From assembly GCF_029855045.1 (NCBI RefSeq), contig NZ_CP123228.1, positions 1,736,001-1,800,000 on the forward strand: a DNA stretch of 64,000 nt. Direction: 5' to 3'. Of the stretch, positions 8,024-16,921 are shown one piece after another. The position numbers and the translations under genes are program-made. Below the pieces are notes generated by a model. That model saw only the letters and a program-made list of their open reading frames with translations, was not told the DNA's origin and did no database searches. Each line of letters opens with the position of its first letter. Position 1 is the stretch's first letter. The DNA comes from Piscinibacter sp. XHJ-5 (GTDB lineage: Bacteria > Pseudomonadota > Gammaproteobacteria > Burkholderiales > Burkholderiaceae_C).

Positions 8024-9061
8024 TCAGCAGGCATATCGGCCCGGGAGCGATCGCGGCAGATCGAACCAAGGGAGCACGCCGCTTTCGAAGCGGGTCATGG
8101 CACTGACCCGCCCGCCGCTCAGCGTGACGACGAACAGACCGGTTCCATGGTTCACGCCAGTGGCGGTCCGAAGGTAGGTCGCGAATGCCAGCTGCCCGTT
8201 GGCACGCGTCGGCACGAGATCGAACCTGCGGCCCGCGCCGAAGATGCTGCCAAAGAGGCGCGCGACGACCTCGCGGCCCTCGTACTCGAGCGGCATGGGC
8301 GGCATCGAGACAAGGACATCATCGGTCAGAAGCGCCACCAGGGCGTCGAGATCGGCGGACTCGTAGGCGCTGACGAACTTCGCGACGATCGCGCGTTCTT
8401 CCGCTGAGTGCGGGGCCGGGGGCCGCTCGTGGGCGGCTGGCGGCGCCCAGCGGCGCTGCAGGCTGGCACGCGCCCGCTTGAGCGCGCTGTTGGCCGACTC
8501 GATGGTCGACTCCAGCATGGCGGCCACTTCGTCGGCATGGAAGCCGAGAACATCACGCAGGATCAGGACGGCCAGCTGCCGTGGCGGCAGCACTTGCAGC
8601 GCAGTCACGAAAGCCAGGGAGATCGATTCGGTCCGCTCGTAGCGGGCTTCGGGGCCGGGCGCCACGTCCATCGCACCGTCGAGCAGGCTGTCAGGATAGG
8701 GTTCGAGCCAGAGGACTTCGCCGAGCCGGGTCGGCTCGGGCGGTTCGACCCCGGGGACGTTCCACTCCTGCGCGGGGCGGCGGCTGGCCGAGCGGCGCAT
8801 GTTCAGACAGCGGTGGGTGGCGACCTGGTAGAGCCACGTGCGCAGCGAGGCGCGGCCTTCGAACCCGGCGAGACCTTGCCAGGCTGCCAGCAGCGTGTCC
8901 TGCAGAGCGTCCTCGGCGTCCTGGAAGGAGCCCAGCATCCGGTAGCAGTGCAGCTGCAGTTCGCGCCGATACGGCGCGATCGCCGCACGGAATGCGTCGC
9001 CGTCCCCCGCCTGCGCCTTTCTGATCAGGTCGGCATTCGCCACGCTCGTCCTCGCCTCCAC
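8024..9061 (-). CDS. ECF sigma factor with SnoaL-like C-terminal domain
   Basis: A 345-residue RNA polymerase sigma-70 factor of the extracytoplasmic type fused to a SnoaL-like domain (SigJ/ECF41 and TIGR02960-like architecture). Sigma region 2 (YRRELQLHCYRMLGSFQDAEDALQ) lies at about residues 28-60. Region 4 (LPPRQLAVLILRDVLGFHADEVAAML) lies near 160-190. The SnoaL part follows from about 215 (VAKFVSAYESADLDALVALLTDD). In this family the tail modulates sigma activity instead of a separate anti-sigma factor; none is encoded nearby. The start is GTG at 9061. The divergent SDR gene 128 nt away is a candidate target. Confidence 0.88.
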   Translation of the reverse strand: MEARTSVANADLIRKAQAGDGDAFRAAIAPYRRELQLHCYRMLGSFQDAEDALQDTLLAAWQGLAGFEGRASLRTWLYQVATHRCLNMRRSASRRPAQEWNVPGVEPPEPTRLGEVLWLEPYPDSLLDGAMDVAPGPEARYERTESISLAFVTALQVLPPRQLAVLILRDVLGFHADEVAAMLESTIESANSALKRARASLQRRWAPPAAHERPPAPHSAEERAIVAKFVSAYESADLDALVALLTDDVLVSMPPMPLEYEGREVVARLFGSIFGAGRRFDLVPTRANGQLAFATYLRTATGVNHGTGLFVVTLSGGRVSAMTRFESGVLPWFDLPRSLPGRYAC

Positions 9062-9189
9062 TGGTCATCCACATCGTATAGACACCGGCCAGGGCGCGAA
9101 CTGGGCGGTCCGTTTGAGGCGCCCAGTCTGCCGGCGTTGCGGTGTCTACAGCTTCGACGGATCTGACGTCGCAAAACAGGAGAACCGAC

Positions 9190-9981
9190 ATGATGCTGAA
9201 GGACAAGGCCGCGGTGATCTACGGCGCCGCTGGCGGGATCGGCGGGGCGGTCGCACGCGCCTTTGCGCGCGAAGGGGCCGACGTCTTCTTGACGGGACGG
9301 GAGCGAGCGTCCGTGCAGGCTGTCGCCAACGACATCAGGTCGGCCGGCGGATCCGCGCGGGCCGCGGAGGTCGACGCGCTCGACGAGGAGGCCATCGACG
9401 CGCACTTGCAGTCCGTGATCGACGCGGTGGGGCGAGTCGATATCTCGTTCAACGCGGTGGGGATCTCGAATGCGAAGGCCCTGGGTGTACCGCTGCTCGA
9501 GCTCGACCTGGAGCAGTTCTCGCGACCGATCGCGGGCTACACCACCTCGTACTTCCTGACGGCGCGCCTGGCCGCCAGGTGCATGATCCCGAACAAGTCG
9601 GGGGTGATCATGACCGTCACCGCCCTCCCCGGGCGGACCGGCACGGCCCTGAACGGAGGTTACGGGTCTGCGCAAGCCGCCAAGGACGCGCTCACGCGCG
9701 ACCTGTCCACCGAACTCGCACCTCAGGGCATCCGCGTTGTCAGCCTGCGACCCCACGGCATGCCGGGAACGAGGACGATCCAGGAAGTCTTCGAACTCAA
9801 GGCCTCCCGCACCGGGTCAACCTGGGAACAGTTCCAGACCTTCCTCGCCAACTGGAGCCATACCCGACGGGTGATGAGGCTCGAGGAGGTGGCCCACATG
9901 GCGGCGTTCATCGCGTCCGACAAGGCGAGCGGGATGACGGGAACGACCGTGAACCTGACGATGGGCGGTGCGGCGGACTAG
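9190..9981 (+). CDS. SDR-family oxidoreductase with altered catalytic residues
   Basis: A 263-residue Rossmann-fold short-chain dehydrogenase/reductase. The cofactor motif GAAGGIGG lies near residues 12-19 and NAVG replaces the usual NNAG. The catalytic YxxxK is not clean: the segment reads YGSAQ, with glutamine where lysine is expected, and the preceding serine motif reads VTALPG. The fold is clear but normal dehydrogenase chemistry is doubtful. ATG at 9190 follows an AGGAG-like site. The divergent ECF sigma gene and a secreted hypothetical gene 1 nt downstream are its neighbours. Confidence 0.82.
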   Translation: MMLKDKAAVIYGAAGGIGGAVARAFAREGADVFLTGRERASVQAVANDIRSAGGSARAAEVDALDEEAIDAHLQSVIDAVGRVDISFNAVGISNAKALGVPLLELDLEQFSRPIAGYTTSYFLTARLAARCMIPNKSGVIMTVTALPGRTGTALNGGYGSAQAAKDALTRDLSTELAPQGIRVVSLRPHGMPGTRTIQEVFELKASRTGSTWEQFQTFLANWSHTRRVMRLEEVAHMAAFIASDKASGMTGTTVNLTMGGAAD

Positions 9982-9982
9982 C

Positions 9983-10729
9983 ATGAAGACTCAACACATT
10001 CTGGCCGCCATGGTGCTGGGCCTGTCCGTCGCATCGCCAGCACACGCGGCCGAACCGGTGCTCGAATCGATGCCGGCCCCGCTGGAGACCCGCCTGGCGC
10101 TGAGCGCACTGCCACCGGCACTGCGCAACGAAGCCTCGGTCCATCTGCTCGATCCGAAGAGCGGCTATCGACTCGCGCGCCAGGGCACAAGCGGACTCGC
10201 CTGCCTGGTCGAACGCACGCAGTGGGAATGGGGCGAACTGCGGGACGACGTCTACGTGCCGCTGTGCTACGACGCCGTCGGGACCCAGGCGCACCTGAAG
10301 GTCATCATGGACACTGCCGCGTTGCGCGCGCAAGGGCTGAGCGGCGGCGCGCTGAAAGCGGAAGTCGAGAGACGCTACAAGAGCGGGACCTACAAGCCGC
10401 CGGAACGCGCCGGGCTGTCGTACATGGTCGCGCCGCTGATGCGCACGAACAGTCCGCCGGACATGAAGGTTCACACCATGTCCATGCCGCACCTGATGTT
10501 CTATGCCCCCGGCCTCACGAACGAAGACATCGGCGCCAAGCCGAAGCTGGCCGACCTCGCGAGCCTTCGCTGGCCGTTCATCGACCGGCAGGGCAACGCC
10601 GAGCAGAGCTACATGATCCAGCTCGTCGGCGAGACCGAGACGGCGAAGATCCTCGTCGACGAAAAGTCGCTGCTGGACGAGCTGTGCGCTTATCGCGAGC
10701 TGCTCTGCCTGCACGGCAGGAAGCACTGA
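9983..10729 (+). CDS. Secreted protein of unknown function
   Basis: A 248-residue protein with a clear Sec signal peptide (MKTQHILAAMV to SPAHAAE, cleavage near residue 23). The mature part has no motif I recognise. It contains conserved-looking segments SYMVAPLMRTN and HTMSMPHLMFYAPGL, and two cysteines near the C-terminus (LCAYRELLCLH). It begins 1 nt after the SDR stop, so the two are likely co-transcribed. An enzymatic or binding role in the periplasm cannot be decided from the sequence. Confidence 0.75.
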   Translation: MKTQHILAAMVLGLSVASPAHAAEPVLESMPAPLETRLALSALPPALRNEASVHLLDPKSGYRLARQGTSGLACLVERTQWEWGELRDDVYVPLCYDAVGTQAHLKVIMDTAALRAQGLSGGALKAEVERRYKSGTYKPPERAGLSYMVAPLMRTNSPPDMKVHTMSMPHLMFYAPGLTNEDIGAKPKLADLASLRWPFIDRQGNAEQSYMIQLVGETETAKILVDEKSLLDELCAYRELLCLHGRKH

Positions 10730-10739
10730 CTCATCCGCC

Positions 10740-10755
10740 CTCCAAGCGCTTGGAG
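10740..10755. repeat. 16-bp perfect palindrome
   Basis: CTCCAAGCGCTTGGAG lies between the secreted hypothetical gene and an SRPBCC gene remnant. It could be an operator left from the lost gene. No T-run follows, so it is not an intrinsic terminator. Confidence 0.5.
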
Positions 10756-10763
10756 CAAGTGGC

Positions 10764-10922
10764 ATGACCGCGCAAGATTTCAGCACTCGCCTTGTGGTCG
10801 ACCGGACGCCGGAACAGGCCGCTTCCGGATGGCCTGCCGTCACGGGCTGCTTTGCGGCAGTGAACTCGTCGCCCCGTTGTGGTTACTGCGACACGTGGAT
10901 CGCGTTGCGTACCACCGGGTAG
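10764..10922 (+). pseudogene. 5' remnant of an SRPBCC/AHSA1-like gene
   Basis: The ATG frame begins MTAQDFSTRLVVDRTPEQA, which matches the opening of SRPBCC (START-like, AHSA1-type) proteins that usually continue VFAAINNVRGWW. Here the match ends after about 20 codons and the frame runs on as unrelated sequence to a TAG at 10922, overlapping the end of the phaZ gene on the other strand. It is a truncated 5' end. Confidence 0.55.
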
Positions 10923-12175
10923 ATGTGGTTCTGCCACCGCCTGCCGCTGAACACGCCGTAGTGGCCGACGTTGGGCTGGACATGGTGCGTGCGCATGTAG
11001 GGCCGCAGGCTGCTCACCAGGTCCTGTGCGGCGAGCGTCTGGCCCACGGCACAGATGTCGTCACGTTCGCCCTCGATCGTCACCAGCGCCGTGCGGCGGA
11101 TCGCCGCCGGGTTCACGGCGCGGCCGCGAAACCGCAAAACGCCCCGGGGCAGCGCATGGTTCTGGAACACCTGCTCCACCGTCTCAAGGTAGAACTCGGC
11201 CGGCAGGTCGGCCACGGCCATGTACTCCTCGTAAAAAGTGCGCGTGATCTCGGCGCGGTCGAATTCGCCGTCGACGAGATGCCGGTAGTACTCGTTGAAC
11301 GTGTTGACGTGGCGGTCCCGGTTCATGCTGATGAAGGCCGACAACTGCACGAATCCGGGGTAGACACGCCGCCCGGCGCCGCCGTAGCGCCACGGCACAG
11401 TGCTGATCAGGTTGTTTTCGAACCACCCAATCGGCTTGGATGTGGCGAGCTTGTTCACCGCGGTGGGGCTGATGCGGCAATCGATCGGGCCAGCCATCAG
11501 GGTCAGGCTTGCTGGGGTGGCCGCGTGCTGGTCCTCGGACATCAGCGCCACCGCGGCCAGTGCAGCCACACAGGGCTGGCAGACGGCGATCACGTTGGCG
11601 TTGGGGCCCACTGCGGCCAGAAATTGAATCAGGTGCTCGATGTACTCGTCGATGCCGAAGCGGCCCGCCTCCAGCGGCGTGTCGCGCACGTTGTGCCAGT
11701 CGGTCACGTAGACGTCGTGGTCCTGCAGCACGGTGCGCACCGTGTCACGCAGCAGCGTGGCGAAGTGGCCCGACATCGGCGCGACGACCAGCACCTTGGG
11801 CTGCTGCGGCGCGCCTACTTTCCGAAAGCGCAACAGCGTGGCGAACGGGGTGCTGAGCACCGCTTCTTCGATGACGGGAATGGGTCCGCCTTTGCCGGTC
11901 ACGCTGTCGATCCGCCACGCCGGGCGCTGGTGCGTCACCTCGGCCAGCGCGAGCACCTTGCAAGCCGCGGCGGCATGGCGCGCGGCCGCCGCCATGGGCG
12001 GCGCCGAGCTCAGGTCTTGCAGCAGCGGCGCCGACAGCCTGGCGAAGTGGCGAAGGGGCCACATCAGATCGGCATGCGCCTGGTAAGCGTGATACGTAGT
12101 GAACTCTCCGCCCGTGAAATCGGTGCAAGGGGGCACGCAACAAGCGCGCCACGGCGCGTGGCACAACGCTTGCAT
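10883..12175 (-). CDS. phaZ: Intracellular polyhydroxyalkanoate depolymerase
   Basis: An alpha/beta hydrolase of the PhaZ1 type that mobilises intracellular PHB granules. The nucleophile segment reads VCQPCVAAL, where the family uses the cysteine of CQP. An acidic segment VEGERDDICAVGQ and the C-terminal histidine motif NVGHYGVFSGRRW complete the triad. The start is uncertain: ATG at 12175 gives 430 residues, while family similarity begins at YHAYQAHADL. GTG at 12136 would give 417 residues. A GGAGAG site sits just before an ACG at 12097 where the family start would fall. It is divergent from a GST gene. Confidence 0.88.
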   Translation of the reverse strand: MQALCHAPWRACCVPPCTDFTGGEFTTYHAYQAHADLMWPLRHFARLSAPLLQDLSSAPPMAAAARHAAAACKVLALAEVTHQRPAWRIDSVTGKGGPIPVIEEAVLSTPFATLLRFRKVGAPQQPKVLVVAPMSGHFATLLRDTVRTVLQDHDVYVTDWHNVRDTPLEAGRFGIDEYIEHLIQFLAAVGPNANVIAVCQPCVAALAAVALMSEDQHAATPASLTLMAGPIDCRISPTAVNKLATSKPIGWFENNLISTVPWRYGGAGRRVYPGFVQLSAFISMNRDRHVNTFNEYYRHLVDGEFDRAEITRTFYEEYMAVADLPAEFYLETVEQVFQNHALPRGVLRFRGRAVNPAAIRRTALVTIEGERDDICAVGQTLAAQDLVSSLRPYMRTHHVQPNVGHYGVFSGRRWQNHIYPVVRNAIHVSQ

Positions 12176-12218
12176 TGACGGACGTCATTTCCCGCGTCAC
12201 ACCTTGCTGGAGAGCACC

Positions 12219-12959
12219 ATGCCGGTCGGGTCGCCCCGCAAAACCAAGAGCACCGGGCGTCCGAAACCAACCCGGCCCACGGCCAGGTCCGCGCCGTCCG
12301 AGGCTGCGCGGGCCACGCTGACGCTGAGCAGCAAGAACTATTCTTCGTGGTCGCTGCGCGGCTGGCTGATGGCGCGTTTTGCAGGGCTGGACTTTGCTGA
12401 GGTGATGGTATCGCCCGATGACGCCGACGCCCGCAAGGAACTGCTGCTGCTGGCGCCGTCGATCCGCGTACCGTGCCTCACACACGACGGCGCCAAGGTC
12501 TGGAACACACTGGCGATTGCGCAGTACCTCAACGAGATCAAGCCCGATGCCGGCCTGATGCCCGCCGACCGGATCGCACGCGCGCACTGCCGCTCGGTCA
12601 GCGGCGAAATGAATTCCGGCTTCGCCAACCTGCGGGCTTCGTTGCCGATGAACCTGAAACGCCGGTTTCCGGGGCACAAGGTCTGGGCCGGCGCGCAACC
12701 CGACATCGACCGCATCGCCGAGATCTGGCTCGATTGCCTGGCCACTTACGGCGGGCCGTTCCTGTTCGGCAAGCAGCGTGGCATGGCCGACGCAATGTAT
12801 GCGCCGGTGGCCACGCGGTTTCTCACCTACGACGTGAAACTCGACCCGCGATGCCTGCAGTACTGCGCCACCATCATGGCCATGCCCGAGATGAAGGAAT
12901 GGGTCGCCGCGGCGCTGCTGGAGCCCGACGACATCGACGAACTCGACATGGACTTCTAG
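12219..12959 (+). CDS. Glutathione S-transferase family protein
   Basis: A 246-residue GST. A basic N-terminal tail of about 35 residues precedes the thioredoxin-like domain, which opens LTLSSKNYSSWSLRGWL, with the active serine region SSWSLR. The glutathione-gripping segment is VPCLTHDG and the helical domain runs from about residue 130. The ATG at 12219 follows CTGGAGAG. It ends back-to-back with the cupin gene (TAG immediately followed by CTA), so the two convergent genes have no spacer. Confidence 0.87.
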   Translation: MPVGSPRKTKSTGRPKPTRPTARSAPSEAARATLTLSSKNYSSWSLRGWLMARFAGLDFAEVMVSPDDADARKELLLLAPSIRVPCLTHDGAKVWNTLAIAQYLNEIKPDAGLMPADRIARAHCRSVSGEMNSGFANLRASLPMNLKRRFPGHKVWAGAQPDIDRIAEIWLDCLATYGGPFLFGKQRGMADAMYAPVATRFLTYDVKLDPRCLQYCATIMAMPEMKEWVAAALLEPDDIDELDMDF

Positions 12960-13382
12960 CTACTTCCAGGGCGTGGGGGCAGGCACCCCGCACGGCGCGG
13001 GCACGTCGATCGACTTGAAGTCGGCAGGTCCCACCACTTCCAGGTACTCCATGTCAGGCGAGTAGTCGAAGAGATAGTGCACGACCCCTGGTCTCTGGTG
13101 CACACAGTCGCCGGCGGCGACCAGCGTCTCCTGGTCGCCGTACATGAACCTGGCCCAGCCTTTGGTCATGAACACGATGTGGAACTCTGCCTCATGGCGG
13201 TGCCAACCGGTGCCCTTCTCTGGTGCCATATTGGCCTTGACGAGATGTGCGATCACGCGGCCATTGGTCGCCGCAGCCACGCCCAGGTCCTTGTACAGAA
13301 AAAAGTCGCGCAAGCCGTCGCTGCGCCAGTTCGAGTCGGCGGGTCTCACGTGCGAGAACTTGGTGGGCGTGGTGTCCGACAT
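12960..13382 (-). CDS. Small cupin-domain protein
   Basis: A 140-residue single-domain cupin. Motif 1 (WHRHEAEFHIVFMTKGWARF) has metal-binding histidines at WHRH and a glutamate. Motif 2 (AGDCVHQRPGVVHYLFD) supplies the last histidine. The length fits stand-alone cupins that act as dioxygenase-like enzymes or sensors, but no substrate can be assigned. The ATG at 13382 was chosen because similarity begins at SDTTPTKFSHV. Confidence 0.85.
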   Translation of the reverse strand: MSDTTPTKFSHVRPADSNWRSDGLRDFFLYKDLGVAAATNGRVIAHLVKANMAPEKGTGWHRHEAEFHIVFMTKGWARFMYGDQETLVAAGDCVHQRPGVVHYLFDYSPDMEYLEVVGPADFKSIDVPAPCGVPAPTPWK

Positions 13383-13840
13383 GGCGCGAGCCCCTGTGGT
13401 TGGCCGATGTTGCAACGCCGCATGCATAACGCGTTCCAATCGCCACCGCCACGGGCGGCGTCGATGCGGCCGAAGCCATAGCCGGGGAACGACCGCGCGT
13501 GTGCTGCGGCCGGCAGTGACACAGGGCGGAACTGCCGGTCGAACCGGTGGTCCGGCGAGTGGGGCTGATCGACGAAGCTGAACGTCGGCGCTGTCTGAAC
13601 CGCCTGTCAGCAGCCGGGGCGGAGGACTGCTCATGGCCGACCGCCGGAGGCCACGCCGCGCCCATACGACTGGCCACGACAGTGCGGCAAGGCGACAGGG
13701 AGCAAAGGCATACGTCCAATGATGCGCTTGAACACTTTGCTGTAACCGGAGCGACATCTGCACCGTCGATGAACGAATTCGCCGGAACGTCGCGAGTGCC
13801 CTTGACCCCCCTTCGCAACGGGCCTACTGGTGCGTTGCAA
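13383..13840. other. 458-nt stretch without a convincing gene
   Basis: Several frames stay open here because of base composition, but none has a start, family match and codon pattern together. One minus-strand frame near 13700 reads GYSKVFKRIIGRMP, which faintly resembles the end of an AraC-type DNA-binding domain. The region probably holds gene debris between the cupin and hemerythrin genes. Confidence 0.4.
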
Positions 13841-14344
13841 TCAGGCCTGTTCCGTGTCGGGCTCCGCAGTCAGGAGCTCTTCCTGCCGGGCACTCATTTG
13901 CGCGCCGAGTGCGTTTAGATCGACTTCACTCGCTCGAACCAAGGGGAGCAACCTCTGTTCTTCTTCCTGAACGTGGTGGTGCACGTACTCGCTCAGCACA
14001 TTGACGTAGGCATCGAAGGAGCGGTCGCTCGCGCCCGCCGCCTGGATGCTCGAGATCAGCTCCTTTGCGCTTTGATGTTCAACGAGCGCTTCCTCGAGCA
14101 ATGCCTCTTCGTCAGGGAGCGCGCCGCGGGCGGCTGGATAGAAGATCTCCTCTTCGATGACGGCGTGAACGGTCAGGAGCGTGCAGATCTGCCCCGCCAG
14201 GCGCTCCTTCTCTTGGTCGTCAGCATAGGAATCGACAAGCTCCTTGTAACGCTTGAATAGATCCTCGACTTGCTGATGGTCGGACATGAGCAATGCGATG
14301 GCATCAGGCAGCGTGTCATCGTTGGCGCTGGTTCGTTGGGACAT
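13841..14344 (-). CDS. Hemerythrin-domain protein
   Basis: A 167-residue four-helix bundle of the HHE/hemerythrin type that would bind a di-iron centre and sense or carry oxygen or related species. Metal-ligand segments are MSDHQQVEDLFKRY, HAVIEEEIFYP, VEHQSAKELI and YVHHHVQEEEQRLLP. The ATG follows AAAGGAACGGT, a good ribosome-binding site. It is a single gene on this strand with a 153-nt gap upstream in which no other feature was found. Confidence 0.9.
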   Translation of the reverse strand: MSQRTSANDDTLPDAIALLMSDHQQVEDLFKRYKELVDSYADDQEKERLAGQICTLLTVHAVIEEEIFYPAARGALPDEEALLEEALVEHQSAKELISSIQAAGASDRSFDAYVNVLSEYVHHHVQEEEQRLLPLVRASEVDLNALGAQMSARQEELLTAEPDTEQA

Positions 14345-14497
14345 ACCGTTCCTTTCAGTGGATATGGGCTTGGCTCGCAGCCTTCGACGTTCAGGTCTTG
14401 ATGCACTCCCTTGTCATTCATGGCCGCCCTCCAAAGCAGGAAGTCTTTCGCGGCTTGGGCAAGCGGCATGCCGCTTCATTCGTGATGACAACTGTCT

Positions 14498-15079
14498 TCA
14501 TCGTCGTGGGTCAAAGGCCTTCTCCTCGAACGAGTCGGCGCGGTAGCAGCGCCGGAACTCCTCGGCGAAAGGCAGCAGCACGAGCAGCACGGCGGCGAAC
14601 GCGATCGCGGCCAGCGTACCGGCAGGCAGCGCAGGCTCTTTCCAATGCCAACGCCAGTCCGCCTGCGCGCTGCCCAAACCGACGGCGGCCAGCGCCTGGT
14701 CGCGATGGATCACGATGAGAAGCACCAATGCCACCCAGGGCAATGCGAGCTGCACGCCGTGAACCCATTGCTCAGGCACCGGAATGCGGCGGCGCGATGC
14801 GGCGTAGATCAGGTCCCACCACATCGTCAGTTCGTGGGCGATGGCCGTTGCCACCAGCAGCGCCAGTACGGCGGCGTTGATCTGCAGCAGCAGCGCGGCC
14901 GCGATGGCGATGCCCAGCTCGGCCAGCATCGCCCAGTGCAGCGCCGACTCCTTGGTGCCGGCGGTGTGCTCGATGTGCTCGACCCGGTGACAAAGCCAGT
15001 CGCCGAAGCCGGCCAACATCCACAGCGGCAGCACGCCATGCAACAGCATCTTCTGCAATAGCAGTGCCGTGGCATCCAT
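14498..15079 (-). CDS. Polytopic membrane protein of unknown function
   Basis: A 193-residue membrane protein with about five hydrophobic segments, including LHWAMLAELGIAIAAALLL and LALPWVALVLLIVI, and a conserved-looking DWLCHRVEHIEHTAGTKES with clustered histidines and glutamates in the first loop. It follows the DUF2269 gene by 54 nt on the same strand, probably as the last gene of a three-gene transcript. ATG at 15079 was chosen; a TTG at 15100 is possible. Confidence 0.7.
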   Translation of the reverse strand: MDATALLLQKMLLHGVLPLWMLAGFGDWLCHRVEHIEHTAGTKESALHWAMLAELGIAIAAALLLQINAAVLALLVATAIAHELTMWWDLIYAASRRRIPVPEQWVHGVQLALPWVALVLLIVIHRDQALAAVGLGSAQADWRWHWKEPALPAGTLAAIAFAAVLLVLLPFAEEFRRCYRADSFEEKAFDPRR

Positions 15080-15133
15080 GGCTGGTATTGCGGCAGGCAA
15101 CGTGCCCGCCGGAGCAATGACCAGGAAGCCCCG

Positions 15134-15601
15134 TCAAGCCGGCTTCACGGTCATCAAGTAGAAGATGGCGACGAACGCCAGGAAAGCGGGGATCCCGAGG
15201 GCAACCCATGTCCTGAACACACGCGTGTAGGACGCGGGCAGCGGCTCTTCCAGACGGGCGGCGGCCTCCGCAAGGTCGCGCATTCGCTGCTGAAGCCGGA
15301 CCACCGGCAGCCAGCAGGCGAGCGCCACTGCATACAGAACGATGGACCACATGAGCCAGCGCGTGCCCAGCGGCATGCCGGCGACATGGGCCAGGTAGAA
15401 GCCGCTGACGGGCTGAAAGACCGCGGTGGTCGCGGTGAATATCCAGTCGGCCAGCACGACGGTGCGTGCGACCGAGGCAACGGCGCGGACGTCCTTCGAC
15501 CGCGTCGTCATGAGCAGGAAGAAGGCCGTCCCGATGCCGGTGCCGAACAGCACGGTCGACGAGACGATGTGGAGCCACTTGACGATCGCGTAGTGCTCCA
15601 T
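15134..15601 (-). CDS. DUF2269-family integral membrane protein
   Basis: A 155-residue four-helix membrane protein of the DUF2269 family. It opens with the family-like VKWLHIVSSTVLFGTGIGTAF. Later segments are GFYLAHVAG and a C-terminal hydrophobic FLAFVAIFYLM. Its ATG overlaps the stop of the upstream SDR/DoxX-like gene, implying translational coupling. The function of the family is unknown. The partner gene suggests a shared membrane-associated redox role. Confidence 0.85.
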   Translation of the reverse strand: MEHYAIVKWLHIVSSTVLFGTGIGTAFFLLMTTRSKDVRAVASVARTVVLADWIFTATTAVFQPVSGFYLAHVAGMPLGTRWLMWSIVLYAVALACWLPVVRLQQRMRDLAEAAARLEEPLPASYTRVFRTWVALGIPAFLAFVAIFYLMTVKPA

Positions 15602-16884
15602 CACCTCTCCTTGCGGTCCAGGATCGCCAACATGAGGAGCGCAGCCAGCATGGGAAGGTTTTTCAGGACCGGGCCGTAAGGATGCAACCAGAACTCCGGC
15701 AACCGGACGGTGATGACCAGGGTGTAGAAAGCAATCAGTCCGGCCTGGGTGATCCACAGCCACCGTCGACGACGCATCGGCCAGAGGGTCAGGATGCCGA
15801 GTACCAGGTCCAGCAGAGCGGCCCCGTACAGCATCGGCAGGCGCAGCAATGGCGGGACGCCGGAACGCGCCAGCAACTCCAGGCTCTGCTCCACGGGAAA
15901 GACACCCATGGACACGATGCCGGTGACGATCCAGACCAGGGCGACCGACAGCCGCAAGAGCGGGAGAAGCCACCCCAGTTGCGCGTGGCCCAGAGCAGCG
16001 GCGGAATGATCTGCTTCGATGAAGGTCGACGCTGCTCGAGGCGCTTTGCCGAGCAGCGCGGTGATGGCGTCGGCCGGCGCCGCATTGCCGCGTTCCAGCA
16101 TCCGCCAGCTGGACGTGTCCAGCAGGCCGACGCCCAGCAGATCGCCGATCCGCGCCGCCGCCGCCATCCAGGCTCTCGGGATGCCGATGGTCGGAGCCGG
16201 TGAAAGTCCGAGCGAGTCGCGCAATGCCTGCAGATAGCCGGCGAGCGTCAACGCCTGGGGCCCGACGAGGGGAACGCGTGCACCCCGGCAGCTCGAGGGA
16301 GAAGTCTCGAGCAGGACGACGATCGCCATCACGACGTCATCGACGTGCACCGGTTGCAGCGGCTGGGATCCACCGGCCGGCAGTGGCAATGCCGGAAGGC
16401 TGGCCCATGTCAGGAAAGCGCGGGCACTGGGCCCGCCGGGCCCGAACACCAGCGAGGGCTGCACCACCACCGCATCGGGCACCAGGTCGAGCAGCGCGTC
16501 GTCGCCCGCCTTCTTGGTCAGGTGATAGGCCGTCTCGGCACTGTCGTCCGCGCCCAGCGCCGACACCTGCACGACACGACGCAAGCCGACCTCCGCGCAA
16601 CCTCGAAAGAGCGATCCTGGACCCGCGATGTGAATGTCATCGAATCGCTGGGCCGCGCTTTCCCGGAAGATCCCCACGGTGTTGACCACCGCGTCCACCC
16701 TACGGAGGTGGACCAGCCAATCACTGGCCTGGGCGGTTGCGAGATCAATGGCGATCCACTGCATCCCTGCGTCCGACGGTCGGACCCGGCGCGACGCACC
16801 GACGACCTCGTGTCCACGCGCCTGCAAGGTCTCGCAAAGCGTGTGGCCGATGAATCCAGTAGCGCCGGTGACGAGGACCTTCAT
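15601..16884 (-). CDS. NAD(P)-binding SDR-like protein fused to a DoxX-like membrane domain
   Basis: A 427-residue fusion. Residues 1 to about 290 form an extended/atypical SDR with VTGATGFIGHTL at the N-terminus, as in NDUFA9-like proteins. The C-terminal third has four hydrophobic helices of the DoxX-like type (LLPLLRLSVALVWIVTGIVSM, LLRLPMLYGAALLDLVLGIL). The arrangement tethers a nucleotide-binding domain to the membrane. The next two genes on the strand are also membrane proteins. The natural substrate is unknown. Confidence 0.85.
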   Translation of the reverse strand: MKVLVTGATGFIGHTLCETLQARGHEVVGASRRVRPSDAGMQWIAIDLATAQASDWLVHLRRVDAVVNTVGIFRESAAQRFDDIHIAGPGSLFRGCAEVGLRRVVQVSALGADDSAETAYHLTKKAGDDALLDLVPDAVVVQPSLVFGPGGPSARAFLTWASLPALPLPAGGSQPLQPVHVDDVVMAIVVLLETSPSSCRGARVPLVGPQALTLAGYLQALRDSLGLSPAPTIGIPRAWMAAAARIGDLLGVGLLDTSSWRMLERGNAAPADAITALLGKAPRAASTFIEADHSAAALGHAQLGWLLPLLRLSVALVWIVTGIVSMGVFPVEQSLELLARSGVPPLLRLPMLYGAALLDLVLGILTLWPMRRRRWLWITQAGLIAFYTLVITVRLPEFWLHPYGPVLKNLPMLAALLMLAILDRKER

Positions 16885-16921
16885 GGGGTAGGGCGGGAAC
16901 GATCATTGCTGCCACCGAGGC

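Noticed and set aside
13631..13840. AraC-type helix-turn-helix fragment on the minus strand
   Set aside because: Only GYSKVFKRIIGRMP resembles the family; the flanking text does not match and the frame is short, so it was left as an unassigned region.
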